From: Xanthomonas sp.
GTDB lineage: Bacteria; Pseudomonadota; Gammaproteobacteria; Xanthomonadales; Xanthomonadaceae
DNA: 64,000 nt
Direction of reading: 5' to 3'
NCBI RefSeq assembly: GCF_017163755.1
Contig: NZ_JAFIWC010000004.1
Span: forward strand, 146,432-210,431
Shown here: piece after piece, positions 1 to 10,285 of the stretch
How the letters are laid out: each line of letters starts with the position of its first letter
How positions within the stretch are numbered: the first letter of the stretch is position 1
Notes under the pieces: generated by a model
Seen by the model: only the letters and a program-made list of their open reading frames with translations
The model's database searches: none
Told to the model about the DNA's origin: nothing
Translations under genes and position numbers: made by a program

Positions 1-295
1 CGAACTGAGCCTGCACGGGGTCAGCCGCGAGATCGCGCTGGAGGTGACCCTCAACGCGCTCAAGCGGCATCCGCTGCCGCCGTTCCGGCGCACCGTGGGC
101 TTCTCCGCCACCGCCACGCTGCAGCGCGCCGACTTCGGCATCGATGCCTGGCCGTCGATGATCGGCGCCACCGTGGAGCTGCGTATCGAAGCCGAGGCCA
201 CCCGCCAGGGCCGCGCCGAACGCGACGATCCGGCCCAAGCCGCCCCCACCGATCCGCCGGTTGCACCGGACCCCACGCAGGAGCCGTCGCCATGA
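1..295 (+). CDS. YceI family protein, C-terminal part (5' end outside window)
   Basis: The frame is open from the left edge and ends in a TGA that shares ATGA with the next start. The visible part carries the end of the YceI lipocalin-like fold: an SLHGVSRE strand pair, then GFSATATLQRADFGIDAW, a typical late strand with the conserved FG near the C terminus. YceI proteins are usually exported and bind polyisoprenoid or quinone-like lipids in a beta barrel. The polar, proline-rich tail after the barrel is not part of the fold. The 4-bp overlap with cytochrome b561 and a second YceI gene beyond it indicate one transcription unit. The N terminus and any signal peptide cannot be judged. Confidence 0.85.
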   Translation, partial: ELSLHGVSREIALEVTLNALKRHPLPPFRRTVGFSATATLQRADFGIDAWPSMIGATVELRIEAEATRQGRAERDDPAQAAPTDPPVAPDPTQEPSP

Positions 296-849
296 AGAAC
301 ACCGAACGCTGGGGCGGCGTCAGCCAGACCCTGCACTGGCTGATCGCCCTGTTGATCCTGCTGCTGGGCGTGGTCGGCTTGGTCATGGGCGAACTGCCGA
401 AGACGCCGAAGTACTTCTGGGTGTACACCGCGCACAAGTCGCTGGGCCTGTCGGTGCTGGCGCTGGTGATCGCGCGGCTGGGCTGGCGCCTGTACGCCGG
501 CGCGCCGCAGCCGGTGCCGGGCACGCCGCGCTGGCAGGAGCGCATCGCCGGCGCCACCCATGTGCTGCTGTACGTGCTGATCTTCGCCATGCCGCTGTCC
601 GGCTGGCTGTACGACTCGGCCAGCGGGCTGCGCCCGTTCCGCTGGTTCGGCTTGGTCGCCGTGCCCAAGCTCAGCGCCCCCGACGAACGCCTGCGCGACC
701 TGGCGCACGGCGTGCACGAATGGGGCTTCTGGCTGCTGATCGCGGTGGTGGTGGCGCATGCGGCCGCCGCGTTCTACCACCACCTGTTCCAACGCGATGC
801 CACGCTGGCGCGGATGCTGCCGCGCGGCTGGCTTTCCCCCAAATCCTGA
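292..849 (+). CDS. Cytochrome b561 family protein
   Basis: This 185-residue integral membrane protein has the size and pattern of bacterial cytochrome b561 (CybB-like): four hydrophobic segments at about residues 12-33, 48-66, 85-104 and 143-160. Candidate haem-ligand histidines are His15 (TLHWLIA), His48 (YTAHKSLG) and those in the LAHGVHEW and VVAHAAAAFYHH segments. The family moves electrons between quinol and a periplasmic acceptor across the inner membrane. The ATG overlaps the stop of the upstream YceI gene by 4 bp, and another YceI gene follows 11 bp downstream. That arrangement suggests a redox and lipid-binding unit. The physiological electron acceptor is unknown. Confidence 0.9.
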   Translation: MKNTERWGGVSQTLHWLIALLILLLGVVGLVMGELPKTPKYFWVYTAHKSLGLSVLALVIARLGWRLYAGAPQPVPGTPRWQERIAGATHVLLYVLIFAMPLSGWLYDSASGLRPFRWFGLVAVPKLSAPDERLRDLAHGVHEWGFWLLIAVVVAHAAAAFYHHLFQRDATLARMLPRGWLSPKS

Positions 850-860
850 GGAGTCGTCCG

Positions 861-1427
861 ATGTCGTCCCGTTTCGCTTCCCCCGCCGCCGTCGCCGCCA
901 GCCTGGTGGCGATGTTCGCCACCGCGCCGGCGCTGGCCGCCGACTACGTGCAGGCGCCGGGCTCGAGCCTGGTGTTCGCCAGCAAGTACGACGGCGAGGT
1001 GTTCACCGGCCAATTCCCCGGCTTCGACACCAAGCTCAGCTTCGACCCGGCCAACCTGGCCGCCTCCAAGCTCGACGTCACCATCCCGCTGGCCGGCGCC
1101 AAGAGCGGCAATGCCGACCGCGACTCCACGCTGCAGGGCGCGGATTTCTTCAACGTGGCCAAGTTCGCCACCGCGCGCTACAGCGCCAGCAAGTTCCGCG
1201 CGCTGGGCGGCAACCAGTACGCGGCTGATGGCACCCTGGAACTGCGCGGGGTCAGCAAGCCGGTGACCCTGACCTTCACCTGGACCCCGGGGGCGCAACC
1301 GGTGCTGGCCGGCAAGGCGGTGGTCAAGCGCCTGGACTTCGGCGTGGGCGGCGGCGACTGGGCCGACACCGGCACCATCCCGAACGAAACCGCGATCAGC
1401 ACCAAGGTCGTGTTCAAGGCGAAGTGA
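861..1427 (+). CDS. YceI family periplasmic protein
   Basis: A 188-residue exported protein. The ATG at 861 is preceded by GAGGAG and begins a clear signal peptide (positive start, hydrophobic core, likely cleavage after APALA-A near residue 26). The mature part is a complete YceI domain, with DGEVFTGQFPGF early, LQGADFFNVAKFATARY in the middle and ELRGVSKPVTLTFTW late, and it ends in TAISTKVVFKAK. YceI domains bind long isoprenoid chains. It is the third gene of the YceI-b561-YceI set, and a strong terminator follows it. A longer in-frame reading from 261 runs through the cytochrome gene and is not credible. Confidence 0.93.
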   Translation: MSSRFASPAAVAASLVAMFATAPALAADYVQAPGSSLVFASKYDGEVFTGQFPGFDTKLSFDPANLAASKLDVTIPLAGAKSGNADRDSTLQGADFFNVAKFATARYSASKFRALGGNQYAADGTLELRGVSKPVTLTFTWTPGAQPVLAGKAVVKRLDFGVGGGDWADTGTIPNETAISTKVVFKAK

Positions 1428-1462
1428 GTCGCCACTGGCCGGCGCGAACGCCCGGCCGCTGG

Positions 1463-1497
1463 GCGGCGGACCACTCGTCGGGTCCGCCGCTTTTTTT
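1463..1497 (+). terminator. Rho-independent terminator after the YceI operon
   Basis: GCGGCGGACC at 1463-1472 pairs perfectly with GGTCCGCCGC at 1481-1490 around an 8-nt loop. Seven T residues follow at 1491-1497. It lies 36 bp past the YceI stop. Confidence 0.9.
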
Positions 1498-1652
1498 ATG
1501 CGCGCAGAAGGCAGGGATTCGTCGCGGCGGGCATTGCAGCGACCCGGACCGGAGCGCCCCGGCATGCAGGCGACGGTCCGGCGCGACCACACCGCGCAAG
1601 CGTCCGTGCAGCCACGCGGGCGTCGCGCCGCGGGCGAGGCGCCCGCGCTGCG

Positions 1653-1880
1653 CTATCGCGGCGCCAGCCATTGGCCCAGCCGCGCCACATCGAACGGCCA
1701 TTCCAGTTCGCGGCCGCCGGCATCGCGCAGCACCGGCACGCGCTCGCCGTAGCGCACTTCCAGCGCCGGATCGCCATCGATGAACACGCTGTCGAACTCC
1801 GGCGCGCGCGCCTGCGCCAGCACCGCCAGCGCCAGGTCGCACAGATGGCAGTCGTCGCGCTGGAACAGGGTCAGTAGCAT
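1653..1880 (-). CDS. Glutaredoxin family protein
   Basis: A 75-residue thioredoxin-fold protein of the DUF836/glutaredoxin-like type. It starts LLTLFQRDDCHLCDLA, so the CxxC motif (C-H-L-C) directly follows the first strand. A cis-proline VPVL motif comes later, as expected for a redox-active or thiol-binding fold. Such proteins are cytoplasmic and act in thiol-disulfide exchange, but the partner is unknown. The start at 1880 was preferred over an upstream in-frame codon because GGGAG lies just before it and the fold begins immediately. The gene is divergent from serine dehydratase, with an 89-bp gap that must hold both promoters. Confidence 0.82.
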   Translation of the reverse strand: MLLTLFQRDDCHLCDLALAVLAQARAPEFDSVFIDGDPALEVRYGERVPVLRDAGGRELEWPFDVARLGQWLAPR

Positions 1881-1969
1881 GAACGTGGACTCCCAATGCT
1901 GCACTGCGGGTCATGTGCGAACGAGCGGAAGCTTAGAATAGCGGTCTTTACGCTCACCCTTCGGCAAGC

Positions 1970-3352
<1,383 letters not shown>

Positions 3353-3491
3353 CCGGCGTCCGCCGCGGGCGCCCGGCCCGCCTTCACGGCGGCGTTGCGG
3401 CGCGCAGACGACCCTGCGCGGCCCGCTCCGGATAAAGATCCGCCGTTCCGTGCCGATAGCAGGTTTGCCAACTCGCCAACCCGGCACTGGA

Positions 3492-6400
3492 ATGCCCTCG
3501 CCGCCTCGTCCTGCTTTCTGGTGCACGCTCGCGCTCAAGCTAGGCTTGTTCCTGGGCGCAGGACTATTGGCCGCCGCGCCCGCCGCCGCACTGCAGCCGG
3601 ACAAGCAGTTCAACCACTACGAGCGCGACGAGTGGAGCCTGGAGCAGGGCCTGCCGCAGCTGAGCGTGGCGGCGCTGGCGCAGGACGCGGACGGCTATCT
3701 GTGGATCGGCACCATGGGCGGGCTGGCGCGCTTCGACGGCGTGCGCATGACCTCGTTCAGCGAAAGCGCGCCCGCGCACCTGCCCGGCACCATGATCAAG
3801 GCGCTGCGGGTGGGCCCGGACGGCAGCCTCTGGATCGGCACCTACCGCGGGCTGGCGCGCTACCGCGACGGCGGCTTCAGCACGCTGCGCCCGCAGGACC
3901 CGCAGGCGCCCTTGCTCAACATCGAATCCATCGCCATCGACGACCAGGGCACGGTGCTGGTCGCCGCGCAACAGGGCGTCTATGCGGTGGTCGGCGAGCA
4001 ACTGCAATTGCGCCACCGGCTCGCCGACGGCGCGTACGCGCTGCTGCCGCGCGCCGACGGCCTGTGGGTGGGCAGCCGCGGCGCGGTGCTGCGCTACCCC
4101 GCCGGCGGCGGGCAGGGCCAGTCGCTGCCGTTGCCTGAGGACGCGCGCCAGGCGCCGGTGCGGCAGCTGCTCGATGCGCAGGGCCGGCTGTGGGCCGGCA
4201 CCCGCGACGGGCTGCTGTTCCGCGACGGCGAGCGCTGGCAGCGCCTGGCCGGCGCCGCCGACGCCAACCGCCGGCCGGTGGAAGCCCTGTTCCAGGACCG
4301 CGACGGCAACCTGTGGGTGGGACTGCCCGAAGAACTGCTGCGCCTGCGCCAGGGCCGCATCGTCGAACGCTATGCCGAGAGCGACCGCGGCCTGGGAGTC
4401 AGCGCGATCTTCGAGGACCGCGAGCGCAACCTGTGGCTGGGCAGCCGCTGGAAGGGCGTGATCCGGCTGTGGGACGGCTGGACCCGCCGCTACAGCCGCT
4501 ACGAAGGCCTGCACGACGCGCTGGCGTGGTCGCTGGCGCGCGATCCCGACGGCTCGCTGTGGGTGGGCACCGCCAGCGGCGTGGCGCGGCTGCGCGACGG
4601 CCGCTTCGAGCAGGTGCTGCGCCGCGAGCAGCTGCCGCAGGAGGACGCCTACACGCTGCTGGCCGAGCGCGGGCAGCTGTGGATCGGCACCCGCCGCGGC
4701 GCCTTGCTGTACCGCGACGGCAAGGCCACTACGCCGCCGCTGCTCGCGCCGCTGCGCGAACTGCAGGTCAACGGCATCGTCCGCGACCGCGCGCAGCGCC
4801 TGTGGTTCGCCACCAGCGACGGGGTGTTCCGCGCCGACGGCGCGCGGCTGCGCCGCTACGGCACCGCCGACGGGCTGCGCGACGCGCGCGTGCGCCTGCT
4901 GCGCGAAACCCGCGACGGGCGCCTGCTGGTCGGCTCGCAGTCCGGCCTGTACGAACTGCGCGGCGAGCGCATGCATGCGTTGAGCGCGCCCGGTTCGCCG
5001 CTGGCCGACGCCGACATCACCGCCCTGCACGAACTGCCCGGCGGCCAGCTGCTGGTCGGCACCCTGTCCGAGCAGCTGTGGGTGTTCGACGGCCAACGCT
5101 GGACCATGTTCGACGACGCCGACGGCCTGCCCGGCAACACCGCGTTCTTCATCACCGACGATGGCCGCGGCACCGTCTGGGTCGCCGGCATGCGCGGCGT
5201 GTACCGGATGCCGCTGAAGAACCTGCTCGCGCGCATCCGCGCACCGGCGACCGAACTGCATGCCGAGCTGCTGCTCAACGAGCGCGGCCAGCGCCACGGC
5301 GGCGTGCAGGGCCTGTGCTGCAACGGCGCCGGCAACGGCAAGGGCTTCATCGAGAACGGCACGCTATGGCTGCCCAGCCGCGACGGCGTGGTGGCGATGG
5401 ACACCGCCAGCATCGTCAAGAACGCCGTGCCTCCGCGGCCTCGGGTGGAGCGGGTGCGCGTGCAGGGCCGCTGGCAGCTGCCGCAGGCGCTGCTCGGCCA
5501 GCCCCTGCCGGTGGACGCGCGCGACCTGGATTTCGAGTTCACCGCCGCCTCGTTCCAGGCGCCGGAGAACGTGGAGCTGAAATACCGCCTGCTCGGCTAC
5601 GACACCGACTGGCGCATGCCCGAGGACATCCGCCAGCGCAGCGCCAGCTACACCAACCTGCCCGGCGGCGACTACGTGTTCGAGGTCACCGGCAGCAACA
5701 ATGCCGGCGTATGGGCGGACAGCCCGGCGCGCCTGCCGTTCCGGATCCGGCCGCGCTTCCACGAGACGCTGTATTCGCGCCTGCTGCTCGGACTGGGCCT
5801 GGTTGCGCTGGTGCTGCTCGGCGTCCGCGTGGCGCGCATCGTCAACCGGCGCCAGCGCGAAGGGCTGGAGCGGCTGGTGCACGAACGCACCGAAGCCCTG
5901 CAGGCAGCCAACCAGCGCCTGCAGGAAGCCAGCTTCACCGACGAGCTGACCCAGCTGCGCAACCGACGCTACCTGTCGCTGCACATCCCCAGCGACATCG
6001 CGCTGTACCGGCGCATGGCCGCCAACGACCAGGACACGCTGGCGGCGGGCATGGTGTTCGCGCTGATCGACGTCGACCATTTCAAGGCGATCAACGACAG
6101 CGGCGGCCACCACACCGGCGATGCGGTACTGCAGCAGATGGCCCGGCTGCTGGTCAGCCTGACCCGCGAAAGCGACTACGTGGTGCGCTGGGGCGGCGAG
6201 GAATTCCTGCTGGTGCTGCGCTCGGCGCCGCGCGAGAACCTCGGCGTGGCCGCCGAGCGCCTGTGCCGGGCGATCGCCGCGCATCCGTTCGAATTCGACC
6301 ACGGTCGCATCGGCCAGGTCACCTGCTCGATCGGCCTGGCGGAGTTCCCGTTCGTGCACGACCCGGACCACAAGCTGGGCTGGGAGCAGTTGCTGATCCT

Positions 6401-6560
6401 CGCCGATCGCGCGCTGTACCAGGCCAAGGCCAACGGACGCAACGGCTGGGCCGCGTACCGCCCGGTGCTCGGCGCCCAGGTCGAGCAGGTGCTGGCGGCG
6501 CTGCAGGAACCGGCCGACCGCATGCAGCACCATGCCTGCCTGACCCTGATGCACCGCTAG
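3492..6560 (+). CDS. Periplasmic beta-propeller sensor diguanylate cyclase (GGDEF)
   Basis: About 1022 residues. A signal or anchor segment (LALKLGLFLGAGLLAAAPAAA) is followed by roughly thirteen two-component-regulator propeller repeats of the type DGxLWIGTxxGLARxxDG, spanning most of residues 40-590. Next come a Y_Y_Y domain (FEFTAASFQAPENVELKY ... GGDYVFEVTGSN), one transmembrane helix near residues 765-785, a short coiled coil, and a C-terminal GGDEF domain. The active-site loop is GGEEF at about 901-905. RESD five residues before it is a complete RxxD inhibitory site. It should therefore make cyclic di-GMP in response to a periplasmic signal and show product inhibition. GTG at 3450 is an alternative start, since ATG 3492 has only a weak ribosome site. 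Confidence 0.93.
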   Translation: MPSPPRPAFWCTLALKLGLFLGAGLLAAAPAAALQPDKQFNHYERDEWSLEQGLPQLSVAALAQDADGYLWIGTMGGLARFDGVRMTSFSESAPAHLPGTMIKALRVGPDGSLWIGTYRGLARYRDGGFSTLRPQDPQAPLLNIESIAIDDQGTVLVAAQQGVYAVVGEQLQLRHRLADGAYALLPRADGLWVGSRGAVLRYPAGGGQGQSLPLPEDARQAPVRQLLDAQGRLWAGTRDGLLFRDGERWQRLAGAADANRRPVEALFQDRDGNLWVGLPEELLRLRQGRIVERYAESDRGLGVSAIFEDRERNLWLGSRWKGVIRLWDGWTRRYSRYEGLHDALAWSLARDPDGSLWVGTASGVARLRDGRFEQVLRREQLPQEDAYTLLAERGQLWIGTRRGALLYRDGKATTPPLLAPLRELQVNGIVRDRAQRLWFATSDGVFRADGARLRRYGTADGLRDARVRLLRETRDGRLLVGSQSGLYELRGERMHALSAPGSPLADADITALHELPGGQLLVGTLSEQLWVFDGQRWTMFDDADGLPGNTAFFITDDGRGTVWVAGMRGVYRMPLKNLLARIRAPATELHAELLLNERGQRHGGVQGLCCNGAGNGKGFIENGTLWLPSRDGVVAMDTASIVKNAVPPRPRVERVRVQGRWQLPQALLGQPLPVDARDLDFEFTAASFQAPENVELKYRLLGYDTDWRMPEDIRQRSASYTNLPGGDYVFEVTGSNNAGVWADSPARLPFRIRPRFHETLYSRLLLGLGLVALVLLGVRVARIVNRRQREGLERLVHERTEALQAANQRLQEASFTDELTQLRNRRYLSLHIPSDIALYRRMAANDQDTLAAGMVFALIDVDHFKAINDSGGHHTGDAVLQQMARLLVSLTRESDYVVRWGGEEFLLVLRSAPRENLGVAAERLCRAIAAHPFEFDHGRIGQVTCSIGLAEFPFVHDPDHKLGWEQLLILADRALYQAKANGRNGWAAYRPVLGAQVEQVLAALQEPADRMQHHACLTLMHR

Positions 6561-6765
6561 GCGCTAGGCGATGCACGTCCGAGATGGCGCTCGTCGCCGG
6601 CGGCATCGGTGGCGATGGGCCCCATCGGTGGCCCGGTCGCGACCGAAACTGCTCCCACCGCTTCGCCGGCCGCAACGCTTGCGTAGGAAAACGCCGGCGC
6701 ATTGACGGCGCCCGGCGCCGATGGCTTAGAGTGCGGGCTCCCCCCTCACACCGCCCCTTTTCGCC

Positions 6766-7761
6766 ATGCGCCCATACGCCCTGTTCGCCTCCGCCCTCGC
6801 CATGCTGCCGTGGTCGGCCGCGGCGCAGCCGGCCACCTACGGTCCGCAACTGGAAGGGTTCGACTATCCGCATCCGGTGCAGCAATACCGCTTCACCTCG
6901 CAGCAGCAGACGCTGCAGATGGCGTACATGGATGTGCGCCCACAGCGGCCCAACGGACGCACGGTGGTGCTGCTGCACGGCAAGAACTTCTGCGCCGCGA
7001 CCTGGGAGGACGCCATCGCCGCGCTGCACGCGCAGGGCTACCGGGTGATCGCGCCGGACCAGGTCGGCTTCTGCAAGTCGAGCAAGCCGGCGGCCTACCA
7101 GTTCTCGTTCGCGCAGCTGGCCGCCAACACCCGTGCGTTGCTGCAACAGCTCGGCATCGAGCGCGCGGCGGTCGTCGGCCATTCGATGGGCGGCATGCTG
7201 GCGATCCGCTATGCGCTGATGTATCCGCAGGCGACCGAACACCTGGCCCTGGTCAATCCGATCGGGCTGGAGGACTGGAAGGCGCTGGGCGTGCCGTGGC
7301 AAAGCGTGGACGCGTGGTACCAGAGCGAACTGAAGACCAGCTTCGACAGCATCAAGCAATACCAGCTCCGCACCTACTACGCGGGCCAGTGGACGCCCGC
7401 ATTCGAGCGCTGGGCGCGCATGCAGGCCGGCATGTACGCCGGCCCCGGCAAGCAGGCCGTGGCCTGGAACCAGGCGCTGACCTACGACATGGTGTTCAAC
7501 CAGCCGGTGGTCTACGAGCTGCCGCAACTGAAGGTGGCCACCACGCTGTTCATCGGCCAGAAGGACAACACCGCGATCGGCAAGGCGCTGGCCCCGGACG
7601 CGGTGAAGGCGCGGCTCGGCGATTACCCGGCGCTGGGCAAACGCGCCGCGGCGGCGATCGCCAACGCGCGGCTGGTCGAATTCGCCGAACTCGGCCACTC
7701 GCCGCAGGTGCAGGACCCGCGTCGGTTCAACGCCGCGCTGCTGGACGCGCTGTCGCGCTGA
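6766..7761 (+). CDS. Exported alpha/beta hydrolase
   Basis: A 331-residue alpha/beta hydrolase with an N-terminal signal peptide (RPYALFASALAMLPWSAAA, cleavage near residue 20). The HGKNFCAATW segment forms the oxyanion region. GHSMGG gives the nucleophile Ser140, an Asp is likely in FIGQKDNTAIG, and the late histidine is in ELGHSPQ. This is the usual triad order. Substrate is not predictable; similar proteins are annotated as lipases, esterases or haloperoxidase-like. It is monocistronic, with a 205-bp gap from the cyclase gene and a long regulatory gap before the chitinase. Confidence 0.88.
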   Translation: MRPYALFASALAMLPWSAAAQPATYGPQLEGFDYPHPVQQYRFTSQQQTLQMAYMDVRPQRPNGRTVVLLHGKNFCAATWEDAIAALHAQGYRVIAPDQVGFCKSSKPAAYQFSFAQLAANTRALLQQLGIERAAVVGHSMGGMLAIRYALMYPQATEHLALVNPIGLEDWKALGVPWQSVDAWYQSELKTSFDSIKQYQLRTYYAGQWTPAFERWARMQAGMYAGPGKQAVAWNQALTYDMVFNQPVVYELPQLKVATTLFIGQKDNTAIGKALAPDAVKARLGDYPALGKRAAAAIANARLVEFAELGHSPQVQDPRRFNAALLDALSR

Positions 7762-7898
7762 GGTCCCTGCGCAGAAGGGCAAGGCCCGCCTGTGCCCGCC
7801 GGTGACCCGCCGAGCGGCTCTGCGCCGCCTGCCGGGCGCGCGCTGCGCTTGCGCCCTGCAACATTGATGGCGCCATCGGCCGCCGTGCAGGCGCGCCG

Positions 7899-7971
7899 GA
7901 CCCAACGTTGTCAACTATTACTGTGATAGCAACCCCGGTTGTTTCTCGCGGGCAATTGACAACGTTATCAC
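7899..7971 (+). promoter_or_regulatory. Two operator-like palindromes upstream of the chitinase
   Basis: Two partial copies of the palindrome TTGACAACGTTGTCAA occur here. The first, at 7899-7914, matches the right half fully (GTTGTCAA) and the left half 4 of 8. The second, at 7956-7971, matches the left half fully (TTGACAAC) and the right half 6 of 8 (GTTATCAC). Their centres are 57 bp apart, about 220 and 160 bp upstream of the chitinase ATG. The same motif appears perfectly in front of the glucokinase gene at 54746. Binding by a LacI-type GlcNAc regulator is inferred. The rest of the 364-bp gap (7762-8125) shows no gene. Confidence 0.6.
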
Positions 7972-8125
7972 CGCAGTCGACGGTCCCCTCTCCAGCGCAG
8001 AGGAGGCGGCCCGCACCCATGGCGCCGGCCACCCACCAGTGGCGCTGGAATGCAGCCAGTACGGGGCTTTCCGGCTGCTTTCCGAAGATCCGTTGGCCAC
8101 ATCGCACAGGACAGGAGGTTTCACC

Positions 8126-10180
8126 ATGAACGTGAAATTCGCTCTACCGTGGTTGTTGTGCTGTACCGCCCTTGTCGCATTCGCGAGCCAGGCACGGGCG
8201 CAATCCGTGTCCTGCAGCGGCATCGCCCAATGGGACGCCGCCAGGATCTACCAGAGCGGCGACAAGCTGGTCTTCCAGGGCAAGCTGTACCAGGCCACCA
8301 CGCAGATATGGAACGCCGCGCCCACCTACTGCACCAGTTGCGGCTGGTATCAGGACCTGGGCACCTGCAGCGCCACCGGCAACCAGCCCCCGACCGTGGC
8401 GTTGACCGCACCGGCCAGCGGCGCGAGCTTCTCCAGCGGCGCGGCGATCACCGTGTCGGCGAACGCAGCGGATGCGGACGGCAGCATCGCCAAGGTCGAG
8501 TTCTTCCGCGGCGCCACTTCGCTGGGCAGCGACACCAGCGCGCCTTACGGCGTCACCTGGAGCAACGCCAGCGCCGGCAGCCATCAGCTGACCGCCGTGG
8601 CGACCGACAACCAGGGCGCCAACGCGACCTCGGCGGCGCGCAGCATCACCGTCATCGGCACCCCGCCCACCGACACCACCGCGCCGAGCGTCCCCACCGG
8701 CCTGGCCTCGGCCACGCAGACCAGCAGCAGCGTCACCCTGTCGTGGAACGCGGCCAGCGACAACGCCGGCGGCAGCGGCATCGCCGGCTACCGCGTCTAC
8801 CGCAACGGCGCGCTGGTCGGCTCGCCGACCGCGACCGCCTACACCGACTCGGCGCTGGCCGCCGACACCAGCTACAGCTACCAGGTCGCCGCGCGCGACA
8901 ACGCCGGCAACGCCTCGGCCAGCAGCGCGGCGCTGAGCGTGCGCACCCGGCCGTCCGGCGGCGGCGGCGGCAAGCGGGTCATCGGCTACTTCGTGCAGTG
9001 GGGCATCTACGGCCGCAACTACCAGGTCGCCGACATCGAGAAGAGCGGCTCGGCCAACTACATGACCCACATCAACTACGCCTTCGGCAACGTGCGCAAC
9101 AACCGCTGCGAAGTGGGCGTGGTGCAGCCGTCCGACCCCAACACCGGCGCCGGCGGCGATGCGTTCGCCGACTACACCAAGTCGTTCGCGGCCGCGCAGA
9201 GCGTCGACGGCGTGGCCGACACCTGGGACCAGCCGCTGCGCGGCAACTGGAACCAGCTGAAGAAGCTCAAGGCCAAGCATCCCGGCCTGAAAGTGCTGAT
9301 CTCGCTGGGCGGCTGGACCTGGTCGCGCGGTTTCTCCAGCGCCGCGCGTCCGGAGAACCGCCAGGCCTTCGTGGCCTCGTGCATCGACGCCTACATCCGC
9401 GGCAACCTGCCGGTCACCGATGGCGCGGGCGGCGCGGCGGCCGCGGCCGGCGTGTTCGACGGCATCGACATCGACTGGGAATACCCCAACGCCTGCGGCA
9501 TCAGCTGCGGCAGCGCCGAGGACCGGCAGAACTTCACCGCGCTGATGGCCGAGTTCCGGCGCCAGCTCAACGAGGTCCGTCCCGGCCTGCTGCTGACCGT
9601 GGCGGTGGGCGCCGGCGTGGACAAGATCCGCGCGACCGATCCGGCGCAGTACCACCCGTACCTGGACTACATCAACGTCATGACCTACGACTTCCACGGC
9701 GCGTTCGAGCCGATCACCAACCACCATTCGGCGCTGTTCGATTCGCCGGCCGATCCTTCCACCGGCGACCAGCGCTACTACAACAGCAACGATGCGATGC
9801 AGGCGTTCCTGGATGCCGGCGTGCCCGCGGCCAAGCTCAATCTGGGCATCGGCTTCTACGGGCGCGGCTGGACCAACGTGCCCAACGTCAACAACGGCCT
9901 GTACCAGAGCGGCAGCCCGGCGCCGGGCACCTACGAGGCCGGCATCGAGGACTACAAGATCCTCAAGAACGCGGCCGGCACCTCGCATACCGACAACGCC
10001 GCCGGCGCGCACTGGAAGTACAACGGCAGCACCTTCTGGAGCTACGACACGCCCGGCGTGATCACCCAGAAGATGGGCTACGTGAAGGCGCAGGGTCTGG
10101 GCGGCGCCTTCTTCTGGGAGTTCAGCGGCGATGCGCCGCAGGCGGAACTGGTCAAGGCGGTCAGCAACGGCCTGCAATAG
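8126..10180 (+). CDS. Secreted chitinase: CBM5/12 - Ig-like - FN3 - GH18
   Basis: A 684-residue exported enzyme. A signal peptide (cleaved near ARA-QS, residue 25) is followed by a CBM5/12 chitin-binding module at about 27-80 with paired cysteines and WNAAPTY. An Ig-like domain spans about 90-180, an FN3 domain about 189-277, and the GH18 catalytic domain starts near 283 (RVIGYFVQW). The active site is DGIDIDWEYP beginning at D445, with Glu452 as the catalytic acid, so the DxxDxDxE motif is intact. It should hydrolyse chitin to GlcNAc oligomers outside the cell. ATG 8126 is preceded by a near-perfect AGGAGG. Two operator-like palindromes upstream link it to the GlcNAc locus at 50-64 kb. Confidence 0.95.
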   Translation: MNVKFALPWLLCCTALVAFASQARAQSVSCSGIAQWDAARIYQSGDKLVFQGKLYQATTQIWNAAPTYCTSCGWYQDLGTCSATGNQPPTVALTAPASGASFSSGAAITVSANAADADGSIAKVEFFRGATSLGSDTSAPYGVTWSNASAGSHQLTAVATDNQGANATSAARSITVIGTPPTDTTAPSVPTGLASATQTSSSVTLSWNAASDNAGGSGIAGYRVYRNGALVGSPTATAYTDSALAADTSYSYQVAARDNAGNASASSAALSVRTRPSGGGGGKRVIGYFVQWGIYGRNYQVADIEKSGSANYMTHINYAFGNVRNNRCEVGVVQPSDPNTGAGGDAFADYTKSFAAAQSVDGVADTWDQPLRGNWNQLKKLKAKHPGLKVLISLGGWTWSRGFSSAARPENRQAFVASCIDAYIRGNLPVTDGAGGAAAAAGVFDGIDIDWEYPNACGISCGSAEDRQNFTALMAEFRRQLNEVRPGLLLTVAVGAGVDKIRATDPAQYHPYLDYINVMTYDFHGAFEPITNHHSALFDSPADPSTGDQRYYNSNDAMQAFLDAGVPAAKLNLGIGFYGRGWTNVPNVNNGLYQSGSPAPGTYEAGIEDYKILKNAAGTSHTDNAAGAHWKYNGSTFWSYDTPGVITQKMGYVKAQGLGGAFFWEFSGDAPQAELVKAVSNGLQ

Positions 10181-10208
10181 GCGGCGCGACAACGCCATCC
10201 ACCAAAAC

Positions 10209-10239
10209 GAAACGCCGGCGCAAGCCGGCGTTTCTCTTT
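10209..10239. terminator. Rho-independent terminator between convergent chitinase and hom
   Basis: GAAACGCCGGC at 10209-10219 pairs with GCCGGCGTTTC at 10224-10234 around a GCAA loop. CTCTTTG follows on the plus strand and an A-rich stretch (TTTTGG in the minus transcript) lies on the other side, so it could serve both convergent genes. Confidence 0.82.
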
Positions 10240-10285
10240 GCCCGTTCCGACACGAGGTCGGGCGCGCCGCGGCGCACGCGGCCGC

